Shown here in pieces: positions 45,979-54,073 of a stretch of DNA of 64,000 bases. The stretch's first letter is position 1. Each line of letters opens with the position of its first letter. Position numbers and translations under genes: made by a program. The notes under the pieces were generated by a model. The model worked only from the letters and a program-made list of their open reading frames with translations. It made no database searches and had not been told where the DNA came from. Origin of the DNA: CBDCWO01 sp965223405 (GTDB taxonomy: Bacteria > Bacteroidota > Bacteroidia > Chitinophagales > Saprospiraceae); assembly GCA_965223405.1 (NCBI GenBank), contig CBDCWO010000006.1, forward strand, positions 6,758,001-6,822,000, given 5' to 3'.

Positions 45979-47219
45979 TCAAAGTCTTTATAAATCAGAT
46001 ATTTTTTTCTGATTTTTTTAAATTCATCCAAACCGGGTTGCCAGGACTCGCGAATTTGATCTGGTGTTTTACCGGCAATTATCTGCTTTCTCAAATTATC
46101 GGTTCCGGCCAATCTGGCAAATCGCTTTTCCTTAAAAAAGTTGGATTTATCTAAAGCAAGATAAAAATTTATCAGGTATTGAAGATTCAGTTTTCGCCAG
46201 GATCTTACTGTTACCGGACTCAAGCCGGATAAATCTACTCCTTTACATAAGATACCCTCATATTTAGGACTTGTTGCCCCAGGTTTACTTACAGGAGTAA
46301 AAGAGAAATCTCCCTCATAATCCGGATGTCCCAAAATCTGGAATTGCAGATCTGTTCCACGACCCATACTCAGGGAAGTTCCTTCAAACAGACAGAGCGA
46401 GGGATAAAGCAACACCGACAAATGATTTGGGAGATTAGGAGAAGGCTTCACCGGGAGATCATAAGTCATATTGTGATCGTATTCCAGACAGGGAATCACG
46501 GTCAAATCGCATTGTACTTCATCGGCCATCCACTTCTCACCATTAACCATCTGGGCATACTCGCCGATGGTCATTCCATGTACAATGGGAACTTCGTGCA
46601 TCCCGACAAAAGATCGATGTTCCGGTTCCAGAATCGGACCATCAACATAGTACCCGTTTGGATTAGGTCGGTCTAATATTATTAATGGGATATTTTGTTC
46701 TGCGCACGCCTCCATCACATTATGCATGGTTGAAATATAGGTATAGAACCGTGCGCCTACGTCTTGGATATCAAAGATCATAATATCAAGTCCTTGAAGG
46801 TCTTCGGGTGCGGGTTTTCTTTTTGAACCATAGAGAGAAATAATTGGCACACCCGTCTTGGGATCTTTTTGGTTATCAATTTTTAATCCCCCGTCTTCAT
46901 CTCCCCGAAACCCGTGCTCTGGGCTAAAAATCTTAGAAACAGAAACATCCAGTTCGAGAAGGGTGTCTAAAAGGTGTTTGTTCCCAATCCTACTGGAGTG
47001 ATTAGCGACCAAACCAACTTTTTTATTGGAGATCAATGGAATATACAATCTGAGCCTCTCCGCTCCGCAAATAATAGAGGTACCTTGACTTGATCCATCC
47101 GGATATTCATTGGAGACATTTTGGAGAGTATTCTCCCCATTACTTTGATTACATGAGATTATTGTGTAATATAAAGTTCCAATTAGTAATAAAGCCAGAC
47201 TATAACTACATTTTCGCAT
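45975..47219 (-). CDS. NamZ-type exo-beta-N-acetylmuramidase lipoprotein (DUF1343)
   Basis: A lipoprotein of about 414 residues from the ATG at 47219 (signal ending TIISC). The DUF1343 body is well conserved: KKVGLVANHSSRIG, FSPEHGFRGDEDGG, MIFDIQDVGARFYTYISTM, LDRPNPNGYYVDGPIL and LPNHLSVLLYPSLCLFEG. NamZ enzymes release N-acetylmuramic acid from peptidoglycan fragments. The longer frame overlaps the opposite-strand nuclease gene. The start codon interlocks with that of the divergent nuclease (CATG, 47217-47220). It is upstream of, and coupled to, the subtilase gene. Confidence 0.9.
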   Translation of the reverse strand: MRKCSYSLALLLIGTLYYTIISCNQSNGENTLQNVSNEYPDGSSQGTSIICGAERLRLYIPLISNKKVGLVANHSSRIGNKHLLDTLLELDVSVSKIFSPEHGFRGDEDGGLKIDNQKDPKTGVPIISLYGSKRKPAPEDLQGLDIMIFDIQDVGARFYTYISTMHNVMEACAEQNIPLIILDRPNPNGYYVDGPILEPEHRSFVGMHEVPIVHGMTIGEYAQMVNGEKWMADEVQCDLTVIPCLEYDHNMTYDLPVKPSPNLPNHLSVLLYPSLCLFEGTSLSMGRGTDLQFQILGHPDYEGDFSFTPVSKPGATSPKYEGILCKGVDLSGLSPVTVRSWRKLNLQYLINFYLALDKSNFFKEKRFARLAGTDNLRKQIIAGKTPDQIRESWQPGLDEFKKIRKKYLIYKDFE

Positions 47220-48609
47220 GTCACATAAATTTGCTGTGGTTGATATTGAGACTACCGGAGGAATGGTCAAGAGGGATCGAATTATTGAAATAGGCATCGT
47301 CCTCATGCAAAATGACCAAATTATTGATCAGTTTCAGTCACTTGTGCATCCCGAAAGATCCATTCCCTATAACATAACGCAAATTACAGGGATTCGTGAT
47401 GAAATGGTACAAAACGCGCCAAAATTTTATGAAATAGCTCGTGAAATTATCGAATGGACTGAAGGACATATCTTTGTAGCCCAAAATGTTAGATTTGATT
47501 ACGGATTTATCAGACGAGAATTTGAACAGTTGGGCTATACCTATTCCCGTAGACTTCTTTGTACTGCACGCTTAGCCCGACGTCTCCATCCAAATCTGAA
47601 GAGATACAATCTGGATAATCTCATTCGCTACTATCAAGTCACCTGCAAAAATAGGCATCGCGCTCTTGATGATGCCCGGGCTACGGCGGATATTTTGAGT
47701 CTAATGCTGCGAGAAAAGCAAGTGGACTTTCAAATCAAACACTTGGTCAATCAAGGTATAAAAGAGTCCAGACTGCCTAAGAATATCTCACTAGAGAGAC
47801 TGCACGAAATACCGGAGGACCCAGGAGTATATTACTTGCATGATCGATATGGTGACATCGTATATGTAGGAAAAAGTAAAAATATCAAAAAACGGATATT
47901 CGAACATTTTGCCTCTATCAGCAATAAAGCCACGTTGATGCAGCAATTTGTCGACGAATTCTCGTATACCTTGACAGGGAGTGAATTAATAGCGCTCTTA
48001 CTGGAAGCCGATGAGATCAAGCGGTTAAATCCCTATTTAAACAAGGCACAGAGGAAGAAACCACAGAATTATATACTCCGACAGCAAAATGATGACGACG
48101 GTTATATAAACCTGGGCTTAACCAAGATTAACAAGGAAACCGCATCCGGAGAGATCACTTTTACGGTCAGATCGCATGGTACACAATTCTTAAAACAAAT
48201 AGCTAAAGAGTTTCAACTTTGTTATAGCAAATTGGGATTGGAAAAAGGATCAGGGCCCTGCTTTGCCTATAACATTGGGCAATGTTTGGGAGCTTGTCTT
48301 GGAAAGGAAGATTCGAACCACTACAACGACCGGGTTGCCTTGGCTCTGGACAGATTGAACCGCAAGTTATCAGGAAGTTTTTTCATTGTGGAAGAAGGAA
48401 GAGAACCTGGAGAAAAAAGTGTGGTGTGGGTTGAAAATGGTAGCTTTAAAGGATATGGGTACTTGGATCAGGATCTGAGTATCGTAGATCCTGGGACTAT
48501 AAAAGAGCAAATTAATCCACTACCGGAAAGAAAGGAACATCACGCCTTGATTATGACCTACATGCAAAAAAATAAAAATCTGGTGATTCTGGGTGAAATG
48601 ATTTCTTGA
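47218..48609 (+). CDS. DnaQ-like exonuclease fused to a GIY-YIG nuclease domain
   Basis: A 463-residue fusion. Residues 1-165 are a DEDDh 3'-5' exonuclease (VVDIETTGG, AQNVRFDYGFI, NRHRALDDARATADIL), and about 195-280 are a UvrC/Cho-like GIY-YIG domain (DPGVYYLHDRYGDIVYVGKS, KNIKKRIFEHF, ALLLEADEIKRLNP), followed by a tail with cysteines (GPCFAYNIGQCLGACLGKE) as in UvrC-like proteins. The same fusion is known in other bacteria (for example actinobacterial DnaQ-Cho-like proteins) and is thought to act in nucleotide excision repair. No uvr gene is adjacent. Confidence 0.9.
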   Translation: MSHKFAVVDIETTGGMVKRDRIIEIGIVLMQNDQIIDQFQSLVHPERSIPYNITQITGIRDEMVQNAPKFYEIAREIIEWTEGHIFVAQNVRFDYGFIRREFEQLGYTYSRRLLCTARLARRLHPNLKRYNLDNLIRYYQVTCKNRHRALDDARATADILSLMLREKQVDFQIKHLVNQGIKESRLPKNISLERLHEIPEDPGVYYLHDRYGDIVYVGKSKNIKKRIFEHFASISNKATLMQQFVDEFSYTLTGSELIALLLEADEIKRLNPYLNKAQRKKPQNYILRQQNDDDGYINLGLTKINKETASGEITFTVRSHGTQFLKQIAKEFQLCYSKLGLEKGSGPCFAYNIGQCLGACLGKEDSNHYNDRVALALDRLNRKLSGSFFIVEEGREPGEKSVVWVENGSFKGYGYLDQDLSIVDPGTIKEQINPLPERKEHHALIMTYMQKNKNLVILGEMIS

Positions 48610-48774
48610 TGTCGAACTGGATTAGAGCCGAATAGCCAATCTGCCAGGAGGCTTCTTCTACTGATAAGGTGATCTTCTCGATTTTGATTTTTCCTAGTGC
48701 TTAAAGTGGCTCAGTCCATGCATTGGTGCTGACATCTATGGTCAGAAGACTTCAGCTTGCCCTTATGCAGGCAG

Positions 48775-48830
48775 ATCTTGGCCCGTTGGGCCGAGGCAAG
48801 CCTTATTTATTGGCAAACGTTTTTTTCCAT
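48775..48830 (-). repeat. attC-like site G, distal end of the cassette array
   Basis: CTTGGCCCGTTGGGCCGAGG forms a hairpin, followed by CAAGCCTTATTTATTGGC. It aligns over about 44 bases with site F (50546-50589), including CTTGG, CCCG, TGGGCCGA and TTATT(A/G)GC. The TATTTATTGGC edge recurs at 49291-49300. It lies after the last gene of the array. No complementary partner for its R'' (minus GTTTGCCAAT) is certain at the start of that cassette. Confidence 0.5.
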
Positions 48831-48852
48831 TTTCATCTGTGTGGACCAAGTG

Positions 48853-49233
48853 TTAGATTAGGCATTTGATTATTGTCAGTAAAATGATTTGTAAAATATT
48901 CAGTCCAGTCCCAGGAACAAGATACCACAAAGCCGAAATGCTGAAAATTAAAAGCCCTGTCCAAGCCCAATCAAGGTTGAAGGCAAAACAGATTGTAATA
49001 GTCAGACCCACTAATCCCCATACTAAAAACAGCACTTTCATCAAATTAGATTCAGGGTCAATGCCGACAGAGCTCACTACTTTACTCCAAGGTCCAAGTT
49101 GGCCTGCATATTGTCCTGATTTTGGTCTTATGTAATCACCTGCTGTAAGAGCTCTTGTTCCGTCAAATGCCATGAACCCAAAATTAACGGTCGCTGAAAC
49201 AATAATTAACCATTTTAAAATTGTCACAGTCAT
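48853..49233 (-). CDS. small membrane protein, cassette gene
   Basis: A 126-residue protein with about three to four hydrophobic helices (residues 5-25, 66-85, 87-105, 108-124) and a polar loop (DYIRPKSGQYAGQLGPW). I do not recognise a family. It is the last gene of the minus-strand cassette array, and its stop lies close to sequence resembling a cassette recombination site. Confidence 0.6.
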   Translation of the reverse strand: MTVTILKWLIIVSATVNFGFMAFDGTRALTAGDYIRPKSGQYAGQLGPWSKVVSSVGIDPESNLMKVLFLVWGLVGLTITICFAFNLDWAWTGLLIFSISALWYLVPGTGLNILQIILLTIIKCLI

Positions 49234-49250
49234 AGTTGTTTTCTTTAAAT

Positions 49251-49304
49251 TACAGCCAAAGGTTTGATAACACTTGTTTTAATAGCATATATTTATTGGC
49301 TACC
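49251..49304 (-). repeat. attC-like site H
   Basis: Between the GDPD gene and the small membrane protein gene. The plus-strand sequence ATTGGCTACC (49295-49304) matches, in 9 of 10 bases, the complement needed to pair with the start of the GDPD cassette (GGTAGCCAAC at 50251-50260). The palindrome itself is weak (AGCCAA and TTGGCT edges), so the site looks decayed. Confidence 0.5.
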
Positions 49305-49309
49305 GTATT

Positions 49310-50236
49310 TTATTCATGCAATTCCTCATTTCGAAGGTACACTAATAACTTTTGTGGTCTATCTGTCTCAACAATGCTCACTCCTTTGTCTATTAACCAA
49401 CCCCAACCATTAGAAGGGTTTTCCAGAGAAATGTTGTCATCGTGCCCTATTGAATGGTGTGACCATGTAGCAGCAACAAATATTCGACTTGAGGAATGTG
49501 ATACTTTTTCGAGCAGCTGATAGGGTTTCGAATCGAATGAATTCATCCTGAATTGGAAAGCCCAAGGTTGATATTTTTCTAAATATTCATCCACATATCC
49601 CTCTAAAGAATCAATTTCATCCGAAACAACAGGCACGTAAATGACTTTCTCAAAATTTGATCCAAATATTCTTTTTGCCACTTGATAGGTATAGTCTAGT
49701 ACAAAAATGGACTGATTGTAAGTTTTGGTTTTATCTAAAACAGGCAATATGGCGTCTATTTTGTCTTTAGATTTATCAAGATATACCAATATCTTGTCCT
49801 TGGCAACATTCATTACTTCTTCTAATGTTGGTATTTTGTGAGTAGTAACAATACCTATCCCAGATCTTAATTTAAGGGTCTGTAGAGAATCTAGTGTCCA
49901 GTCATTTACATAACCAGTGCCTGTTGTGGTTCTATTTAAAGTCTCGTCATGGATTATTACAGGAACGCCATCTTTACTTAGTCTTACATCAATTTCTATG
50001 ATATCCACTCCCATCTCTATACAGTTTTTAAATGCTTGAATCGAGTTTTCAGGTGCATTCCTCCAATCTCCTCTATGAGCAGCTACTAAGACTGACGCGC
50101 TGGTTAAGACGTTACTAAAATGATTTTTATCAGCACCAGGTTTCTCCAAATTCCCTTTTCTATTGTTATTTATCTCTTCACTGCAGCTTATTGCTGATAA
50201 TAAGACAATGAATACCAATTTGTTATAATTTATCAT
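49310..50236 (-). CDS. glycerophosphodiester phosphodiesterase lipoprotein, cassette gene
   Basis: A 308-residue lipoprotein (lipobox SAISC, Cys18) with a GDPD TIM barrel: AAHRGDWRNAPENSIQAF (His and Arg of the HRG motif plus EN), VDIIEIDVRLSKDGVPVIIH (metal ligands E, D and catalytic His in IHDETLNRTT). It would release glycerol-3-phosphate from phospholipid head groups in the periplasm or at the surface. It is flanked by matched cassette ends at 49295-49304 and 50251-50260, so it appears to be a single-gene cassette in the array. Confidence 0.88.
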   Translation of the reverse strand: MINYNKLVFIVLLSAISCSEEINNNRKGNLEKPGADKNHFSNVLTSASVLVAAHRGDWRNAPENSIQAFKNCIEMGVDIIEIDVRLSKDGVPVIIHDETLNRTTTGTGYVNDWTLDSLQTLKLRSGIGIVTTHKIPTLEEVMNVAKDKILVYLDKSKDKIDAILPVLDKTKTYNQSIFVLDYTYQVAKRIFGSNFEKVIYVPVVSDEIDSLEGYVDEYLEKYQPWAFQFRMNSFDSKPYQLLEKVSHSSSRIFVAATWSHHSIGHDDNISLENPSNGWGWLIDKGVSIVETDRPQKLLVYLRNEELHE

Positions 50237-50250
50237 TGAAAGTGTTTTAT

Positions 50251-50260
50251 GGTAGCCAAC
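50251..50260 (-). repeat. start boundary of the GDPD cassette
   Basis: GGTAGCCAAC here (minus GTTGGCTACC) pairs with ATTGGCTACC at 49295-49304 in 9/10 positions, as the cassette start should with its own attC. It lies 15 bases before the gene start. I see no clear palindrome directly to its right, so the upstream attC is decayed or only its R' half remains. Confidence 0.5.
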
Positions 50261-50362
50261 GTCACGTCTGTACCCAGTGTGCCCGAAAATTCAACAGTTA
50301 ATTTACGCTTTTTAGGATGAAAGTGCTTCAATTTTGAATCTAGAATTCATAAATTGAAAAAG

Positions 50363-50402
50363 GCATGATGAGGTGACAGGATGTTACCTTTCGGCCTTTT
50401 TA
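50363..50402. terminator. hairpin after the truncated XRE gene
   Basis: AAAAAGGC and GCCTTTTTA enclose a second stem AGGTGAC/GTTACCT. On the plus strand the outer stem ends in a T-run, so it could terminate plus-strand transcripts; on the minus strand it follows the XRE fragment stop. Confidence 0.35.
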
Positions 50403-50540
50403 TTTTGCGATTACAAGTTCTTCGTGAGTATCAAGCAAGACTCTGAGTTTTACTTTTGCCCCCAGAGCTTCGAGAACACGAATGATTGTACTTATTCTGA
50501 AGTCCTTTGTGTTAATTTCTAATTTCGAAATTTGGGATTT
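50400..50540 (-). pseudogene. truncated XRE-type antitoxin
   Basis: An open frame of 46 codons without a start, immediately preceded by a stop in frame, encodes KSQISKLEINTKDFRIST, then IIRVLEALGAKVKLRVLL. This is the C-terminal half of a helix-turn-helix of the antitoxin type (compare the intact gene at 53774). The cut lies at the R' edge of site F, so the N-terminal half was probably lost in a cassette rearrangement. Confidence 0.6.
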
Positions 50541-50545
50541 TTAAA

Positions 50546-50589
50546 CCCTTGGACCCGATGGGCCGATTGAAGTCATATTTATTAGCGAC
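50546..50589 (-). repeat. attC-like site F
   Basis: GGACCCGATGGGCC (50551-50564) folds as a short stem with a bulged A, followed by AGTCATATTTATTAGCGAC. The last nine bases (ATTAGCGAC, 50581-50589) match, in 8/9 positions, the complement of GTCGCTAAC at 51200-51208, the start of the DUF998 cassette. The site also aligns with site G. Confidence 0.55.
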
Positions 50590-50600
50590 TGGTGTTGTTT

Positions 50601-51167
50601 TCAATTATAATATTTTATCAACCAACAAAAACTTCCGAGATACATTATTTTCTGTATCAATCCGTTATTTGATTCGCTTATTCCAAAATATACTGACATA
50701 CCCATTACAAATATCAAAAAAGCGAAATGGATTAATCGGATTGAACTTTTCGTTTCGATAATTCCACTTGCTAATATTCCAATTGATAATGCGATTCCAG
50801 CCATAGTTGCACTAATTGAATGTATGTTAGATTCGGATTCAGAATATCCTAATCCATTGACAAATGGTTTCGTACAATAGATTCCTGAAAGCAGAATTGC
50901 TAATCCATATATTCCGATTGGAATGTCTATCAGATAATTAATCGTATTTAGCCTTATTTTATTAGCAATTCCAATTAATAGAATTAACCCAAACAGTATA
51001 AATCCAATCTGCATTATCCACTTTCGAGAATAACCTTGTGAAGCTAATTCACTTACTGTATTGATTTTCCAATTATAATCTTTAATCGAAGCAAAATGAG
51101 CAATTAAAATTATTCCAACGAAAACCAATACTGCTAGTATATTGTATTTTTGAATTTGAATTCCCAT
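50601..51167 (-). CDS. DUF998 membrane protein, cassette gene
   Basis: A 188-residue protein with six hydrophobic helices and the DUF998-type features WKINTVSELASQGYSRKWIM (between helices 1 and 2) and NIHSISATMAGIALSIG. DUF998 proteins are poorly characterised membrane proteins. It occupies its own cassette between matched ends at 50581-50589 and 51200-51208. Codon use is A/T-rich compared with the surrounding housekeeping genes. Confidence 0.75.
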   Translation of the reverse strand: MGIQIQKYNILAVLVFVGIILIAHFASIKDYNWKINTVSELASQGYSRKWIMQIGFILFGLILLIGIANKIRLNTINYLIDIPIGIYGLAILLSGIYCTKPFVNGLGYSESESNIHSISATMAGIALSIGILASGIIETKSSIRLIHFAFLIFVMGMSVYFGISESNNGLIQKIMYLGSFCWLIKYYN

Positions 51168-51199
51168 TTTATTATTCCATAATATTAGTTTTCCTGCTT

Positions 51200-51232
51200 G
51201 TCGCTAACAGTTCGGCTGCATGTGTAGTGATG
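51200..51232 (-). repeat. attC half-site E (start of the DUF998 cassette)
   Basis: On the minus strand CACTACACATGCAGCC-GAACT-GTTAGCGAC resembles the 3' half of an attC, with R' GTTAGCGAC complementary to 50581-50589. The matching 5' half is not clear to the right, where an IS91-like element has inserted; it may be deleted or be the weak candidate near 51331-51340. Confidence 0.5.
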
Positions 51233-51413
51233 CCTCAATACAGGCATTTCTATTAACCTCAAACTTATCAGCTGTGCCAGAGTTTCTCATTTCATAATAA
51301 GTTTCTTTGGGCATCATGAACATCATGGCGCCTTGTTGAACAAAACCTTCGGTAACCCAAAGCGTACAATTTGCGTTAGGTATACCGACGATTTTGTCAA
51401 ATAATTCCTTAAA
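51204..51413 (-). pseudogene. C-terminal protein fragment cut by the IS element
   Basis: The minus frame encodes KELFDKIVGIPNANCTLWV, EGFVQQGAMMFMMPKETYYE and KFEVNRNACIEASLHMQPNC before a TAG. The residue mix looks like real coding sequence, and it begins about where the IS91-like element starts. I do not recognise it. Confidence 0.35.
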
Positions 51414-52344
51414 TAAATATAATGAAAAAAAAGGAACAATTATTAGCCGCTGTGAAGCCCAGGTATCTGGCTTTGCTAATTTCAAACAATCCTTCTTTCA
51501 AAAAGTAATCCTTGCAGGTCGCAGCGAACTTACTTTCAAAAACTACTTGCGAGCCATTGCCCAAGTAAGCTTGTTCTACAAAACCTTACCACTTCAGCTC
51601 ACCGACGACCAGGTCAATCACTATCTCACTCTTCATAAGACTGGCCAATTGGACCGGCTAAAGCCTAGCGAAGCCTATTTCAAACACACCGTCTTCGGTC
51701 TGAGATACATGTTTAAGATGTTCGGTATAGAAGGTCGTCAGATCAGCATGCCTGAGATGAAGCGTAAGAAGCCTCTGCGAGACATTATGAATCGCTATGA
51801 GCTCATGCAGTTACTTAAAGCAGCCAAACTACAAAAACACAAGATTGCCTTTGCTCTGGCATATGGATCTGGACTACGCATCAAAGAGCTAATCAATGTC
51901 AAAATCCAAGACATTGACCTGGTCAGGAAAACTGTTCATGTTCGGGATGGAAAAGGTGGATATGATCGATTTGTACCCATCAGTGATGATTTTATCAGGG
52001 GATATACTAAATATCTGTCTACACATGATATCATAGAATTTGTATTCCCAGGACAGGTGAATACAAGTGGAATGTCCACAAGTGCCATGCAACATGCTTT
52101 GCGTACAGCCAGGAATAAGGCCGGCATTATTAAGAAAATATCAATGCACAATATCAGACATAGTTATGCCGTACATTTTTTAGAAGATACCGGGGACTTA
52201 CTCAAGCTTAAACAGTATCTCGGGCATCGTGACATCAAGAACACCATGACCTATCTCAAGTATGTCCAGGCTATGCCCCAGTCAGATCCTTATAGTCCCT
52301 TGACCAAAGTATTTGATCTGGCTCGTCAAAATAAAAACTCTTGA
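51394..52344 (+). CDS. tyrosine recombinase of the IS91-like element
   Basis: A 316-residue phage-integrase-fold protein: SAM-like N-terminal domain (about 25-110) and catalytic domain with Arg in YGSGLRIKELINVKI, His-x-x-Arg in HNIRHSYAVHFLE, LGHRDI and the Tyr of TYLKYV. It is not IntI: I see no IntI-specific insertion. The frame starts at TTG 51394, but an ATG at 51422 followed by eight A residues lies one base out of frame and would join with one extra A, so slippage or a homopolymer error is possible. Confidence 0.85.
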   Translation: MSNNSLNKYNEKKGTIISRCEAQVSGFANFKQSFFQKVILAGRSELTFKNYLRAIAQVSLFYKTLPLQLTDDQVNHYLTLHKTGQLDRLKPSEAYFKHTVFGLRYMFKMFGIEGRQISMPEMKRKKPLRDIMNRYELMQLLKAAKLQKHKIAFALAYGSGLRIKELINVKIQDIDLVRKTVHVRDGKGGYDRFVPISDDFIRGYTKYLSTHDIIEFVFPGQVNTSGMSTSAMQHALRTARNKAGIIKKISMHNIRHSYAVHFLEDTGDLLKLKQYLGHRDIKNTMTYLKYVQAMPQSDPYSPLTKVFDLARQNKNS

Positions 52345-53444
52345 GATGGGAGTACACTGTAAATGACATCATAGCCAATCATTGGTCAACGACCACTTCA
52401 CTTGGTCTCAATACACACCAGTTACGGCATCTGAACAATATCAGTAAGTGCCACACTGCTGCATTGGGAGGGGTGGTATTGACTTGTAAAGATTGTGGTC
52501 TTGTGCAGTATAAATATCATTCATGTCGCAACAGACACTGTCCCTCCTGCCAGGGTAGTAAGCGGGAAGAGTGGATTGAACGCCAGCAACAATACCTGCT
52601 TGACGTACCTTATTTTCATGTCGTATTCACTTTACCATGCGAACTGAGAAGCCTGTGTTTACACATGCCCAGGGTAATGTATAATTTACTATTCAAAGCC
52701 AGTTGGGAAACCATTGCTACGCTGAGTAAGGATATAAAGTACCTTGGTGCTCAGTCAGGTATGACTGCCATCCTTCACACCTGGTCGCAGAATCTTTCAC
52801 TCCACCCACATTTGCATTGCATTATACCAGGTGGTGGTGTAACCAAAAGTGGTAAATGGAAAACTACCAGATCTAAAGGCAAGTATTTGTTCCCGGCTAA
52901 AGTACTCAGAGTAATCTTTAAAGCCATTTTTCTCAATGAACTAAAAGCATTGATGAAAGTCGGTGTGATTAAAACAGATAGAGCGCTATTGGATCTTTTG
53001 TATGGCAAAAAGTGGGTAGTTTATGCTAAACGCCCCTTTGCCAAACCAGCTCATGTCATTGAATATTTGGGTAGGTACACTCATAAAGTAGGTATTAGCA
53101 ACTATCGCATCATATGTGTTAACTCTACTCATGTCACTTTTCACTACAAGGACTATCGACACGCCGGTACGAAAAAGGAAATGACCCTGACTATAGGTGA
53201 GTTCATCCGCAGATTTGCTTTACACATCTTGCCACATCGGTTTGTACGTATCAGACATTATGGATTACTTAGTTATCACGGCCGTAGTAAAAAAATACCC
53301 GACATACAAGCCAGTCAAGGGTATCGACCAAAGGTAGATTTAATCGCCTGCAGACCGAATGTAAATGTTGATCAGTGTCAATCATGTGGGAGTAAAAAAC
53401 TGAGTTCTCAAATCTTACCTAAACAAAATATACGATCACCATGA
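52341..53444 (+). CDS. IS91-family HUH transposase
   Basis: A 367-residue rolling-circle transposase. It begins with a zinc-finger region (CHTAALGG, CKDCGLVQYKYHSCRNRHC, CPSCQ) followed by the HUH metal motif LHPHLHCIIPGGG and the nicking region YLGRYTHKVGISNYRI with the probable catalytic Tyr. The C-terminal FVRIRHYGLLSYHGRSKKI is typical. The TTG start overlaps the recombinase stop by four bases (TTGA), indicating coupling. No frame disruption is seen, so it may be active. Confidence 0.92.
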   Translation: MRWEYTVNDIIANHWSTTTSLGLNTHQLRHLNNISKCHTAALGGVVLTCKDCGLVQYKYHSCRNRHCPSCQGSKREEWIERQQQYLLDVPYFHVVFTLPCELRSLCLHMPRVMYNLLFKASWETIATLSKDIKYLGAQSGMTAILHTWSQNLSLHPHLHCIIPGGGVTKSGKWKTTRSKGKYLFPAKVLRVIFKAIFLNELKALMKVGVIKTDRALLDLLYGKKWVVYAKRPFAKPAHVIEYLGRYTHKVGISNYRIICVNSTHVTFHYKDYRHAGTKKEMTLTIGEFIRRFALHILPHRFVRIRHYGLLSYHGRSKKIPDIQASQGYRPKVDLIACRPNVNVDQCQSCGSKKLSSQILPKQNIRSP

Positions 53445-53710
53445 CCAATGTTACCCTCTTGACATACAAGGCTACAAAATTGATGAACGACACAACTGTC
53501 GTACGCCATTGCTATGTCCCAAAGCCAGGATTAATACATTATATATTGGAAAGCAAGACAATATTAATCTATAGCATCTCCTACTTTACATTTTCAAAAC
53601 CACAACTAAAGCTGAATTTCCTTACTGTTCCATCTCGCAAACATTCAACTTCGACAACCAACCATACAATTTAAAGTTGTGTCCCTATAAAACTCACTAT
53701 CGGTGTTGTT

Positions 53711-53769
53711 CAACAACGCCCAACATCGCAATCAGGATGATTGAGTGTTGCTCGCTTTATGTTACCAGG
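53711..53769 (-). repeat. attC-like site D
   Basis: CAACATCGCAATCA (53721-53734) pairs imperfectly with TGATTGAGTGTTG (53738-53750) over a 3-base loop (6-bp inner stem CAATCA/TGATTG, 5-6-bp outer stem). To the left is CAACAAC (minus GTTGTTG, R'), and to the right GTTACCAGG (53761-53769; minus CCTGGTAAC, R''). R'' is exactly complementary to the start of its cassette at 54556-54564 (9/9). Confidence 0.6.
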
Positions 53770-53773
53770 TGTA

Positions 53774-54073
53774 CTAATTTACTGTTAGCCTTAAATCCTT
53801 GCCGAATCCTTGTTTGAAAATTCTAATTAAAGTTGATAGTCGAATATCCGAAGCGTTGTTCTCAATCCTTGAGATATAGCTTTTAGTTGTACCACATTTG
53901 TTGGCAAGTTGCTCTTGCGTTAAACCTTGCTCCTTTCTCAACTGCTGCAGAGCAATTCCCAGTTTAAATGCCTCATATCCAGCTTCGAATTTATCTCGGG
54001 TTGGTGTTCCTACAACACCATACTGTTCATCAAGATGTTCGTCGAATGATTTAAGATTTTGATTTTTTTTCAT
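53774..54073 (-). CDS. HigA-type XRE antitoxin, cassette gene
   Basis: A 99-residue DNA-binding antitoxin with a helix-turn-helix of the XRE type (residues 41-95; ALQQLRKEQGLTQEQLANKC then GTTKSYISRIENNASDIRLS). It would neutralise the toxin encoded just upstream and repress the pair. Its ATG overlaps the toxin stop (ATGA). Toxin-antitoxin pairs are among the most common integron cassette contents. Confidence 0.88.
   Translation of the reverse strand: MKKNQNLKSFDEHLDEQYGVVGTPTRDKFEAGYEAFKLGIALQQLRKEQGLTQEQLANKCGTTKSYISRIENNASDIRLSTLIRIFKQGFGKDLRLTVN

Larger units (their letters stand above)
51380..53700 (+). mobile_element. IS91-like element with accessory tyrosine recombinase
   Basis: Two overlapping plus-strand genes (tyrosine recombinase, then zinc-finger HUH transposase) form a unit known in IS91-family elements of Bacteroidota. 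It is the only plus-strand module inside the minus-strand cassette array. Its ends are not resolved; IS91 elements lack long terminal repeats, so the limits given are approximate. Confidence 0.7.

Noticed and set aside
51394..52344. Reading the tyrosine recombinase as the integron integrase
   Set aside because: It overlaps the IS91 transposase by four bases, is on the opposite strand to the cassettes, lies inside the array rather than at its end, and shows no IntI-specific insertion.
53441..53674. Plus-strand frame of 77 codons after the transposase
   Set aside because: Low-complexity residue use with no family resemblance, and it lies in the expected non-coding end of the IS91-like element.
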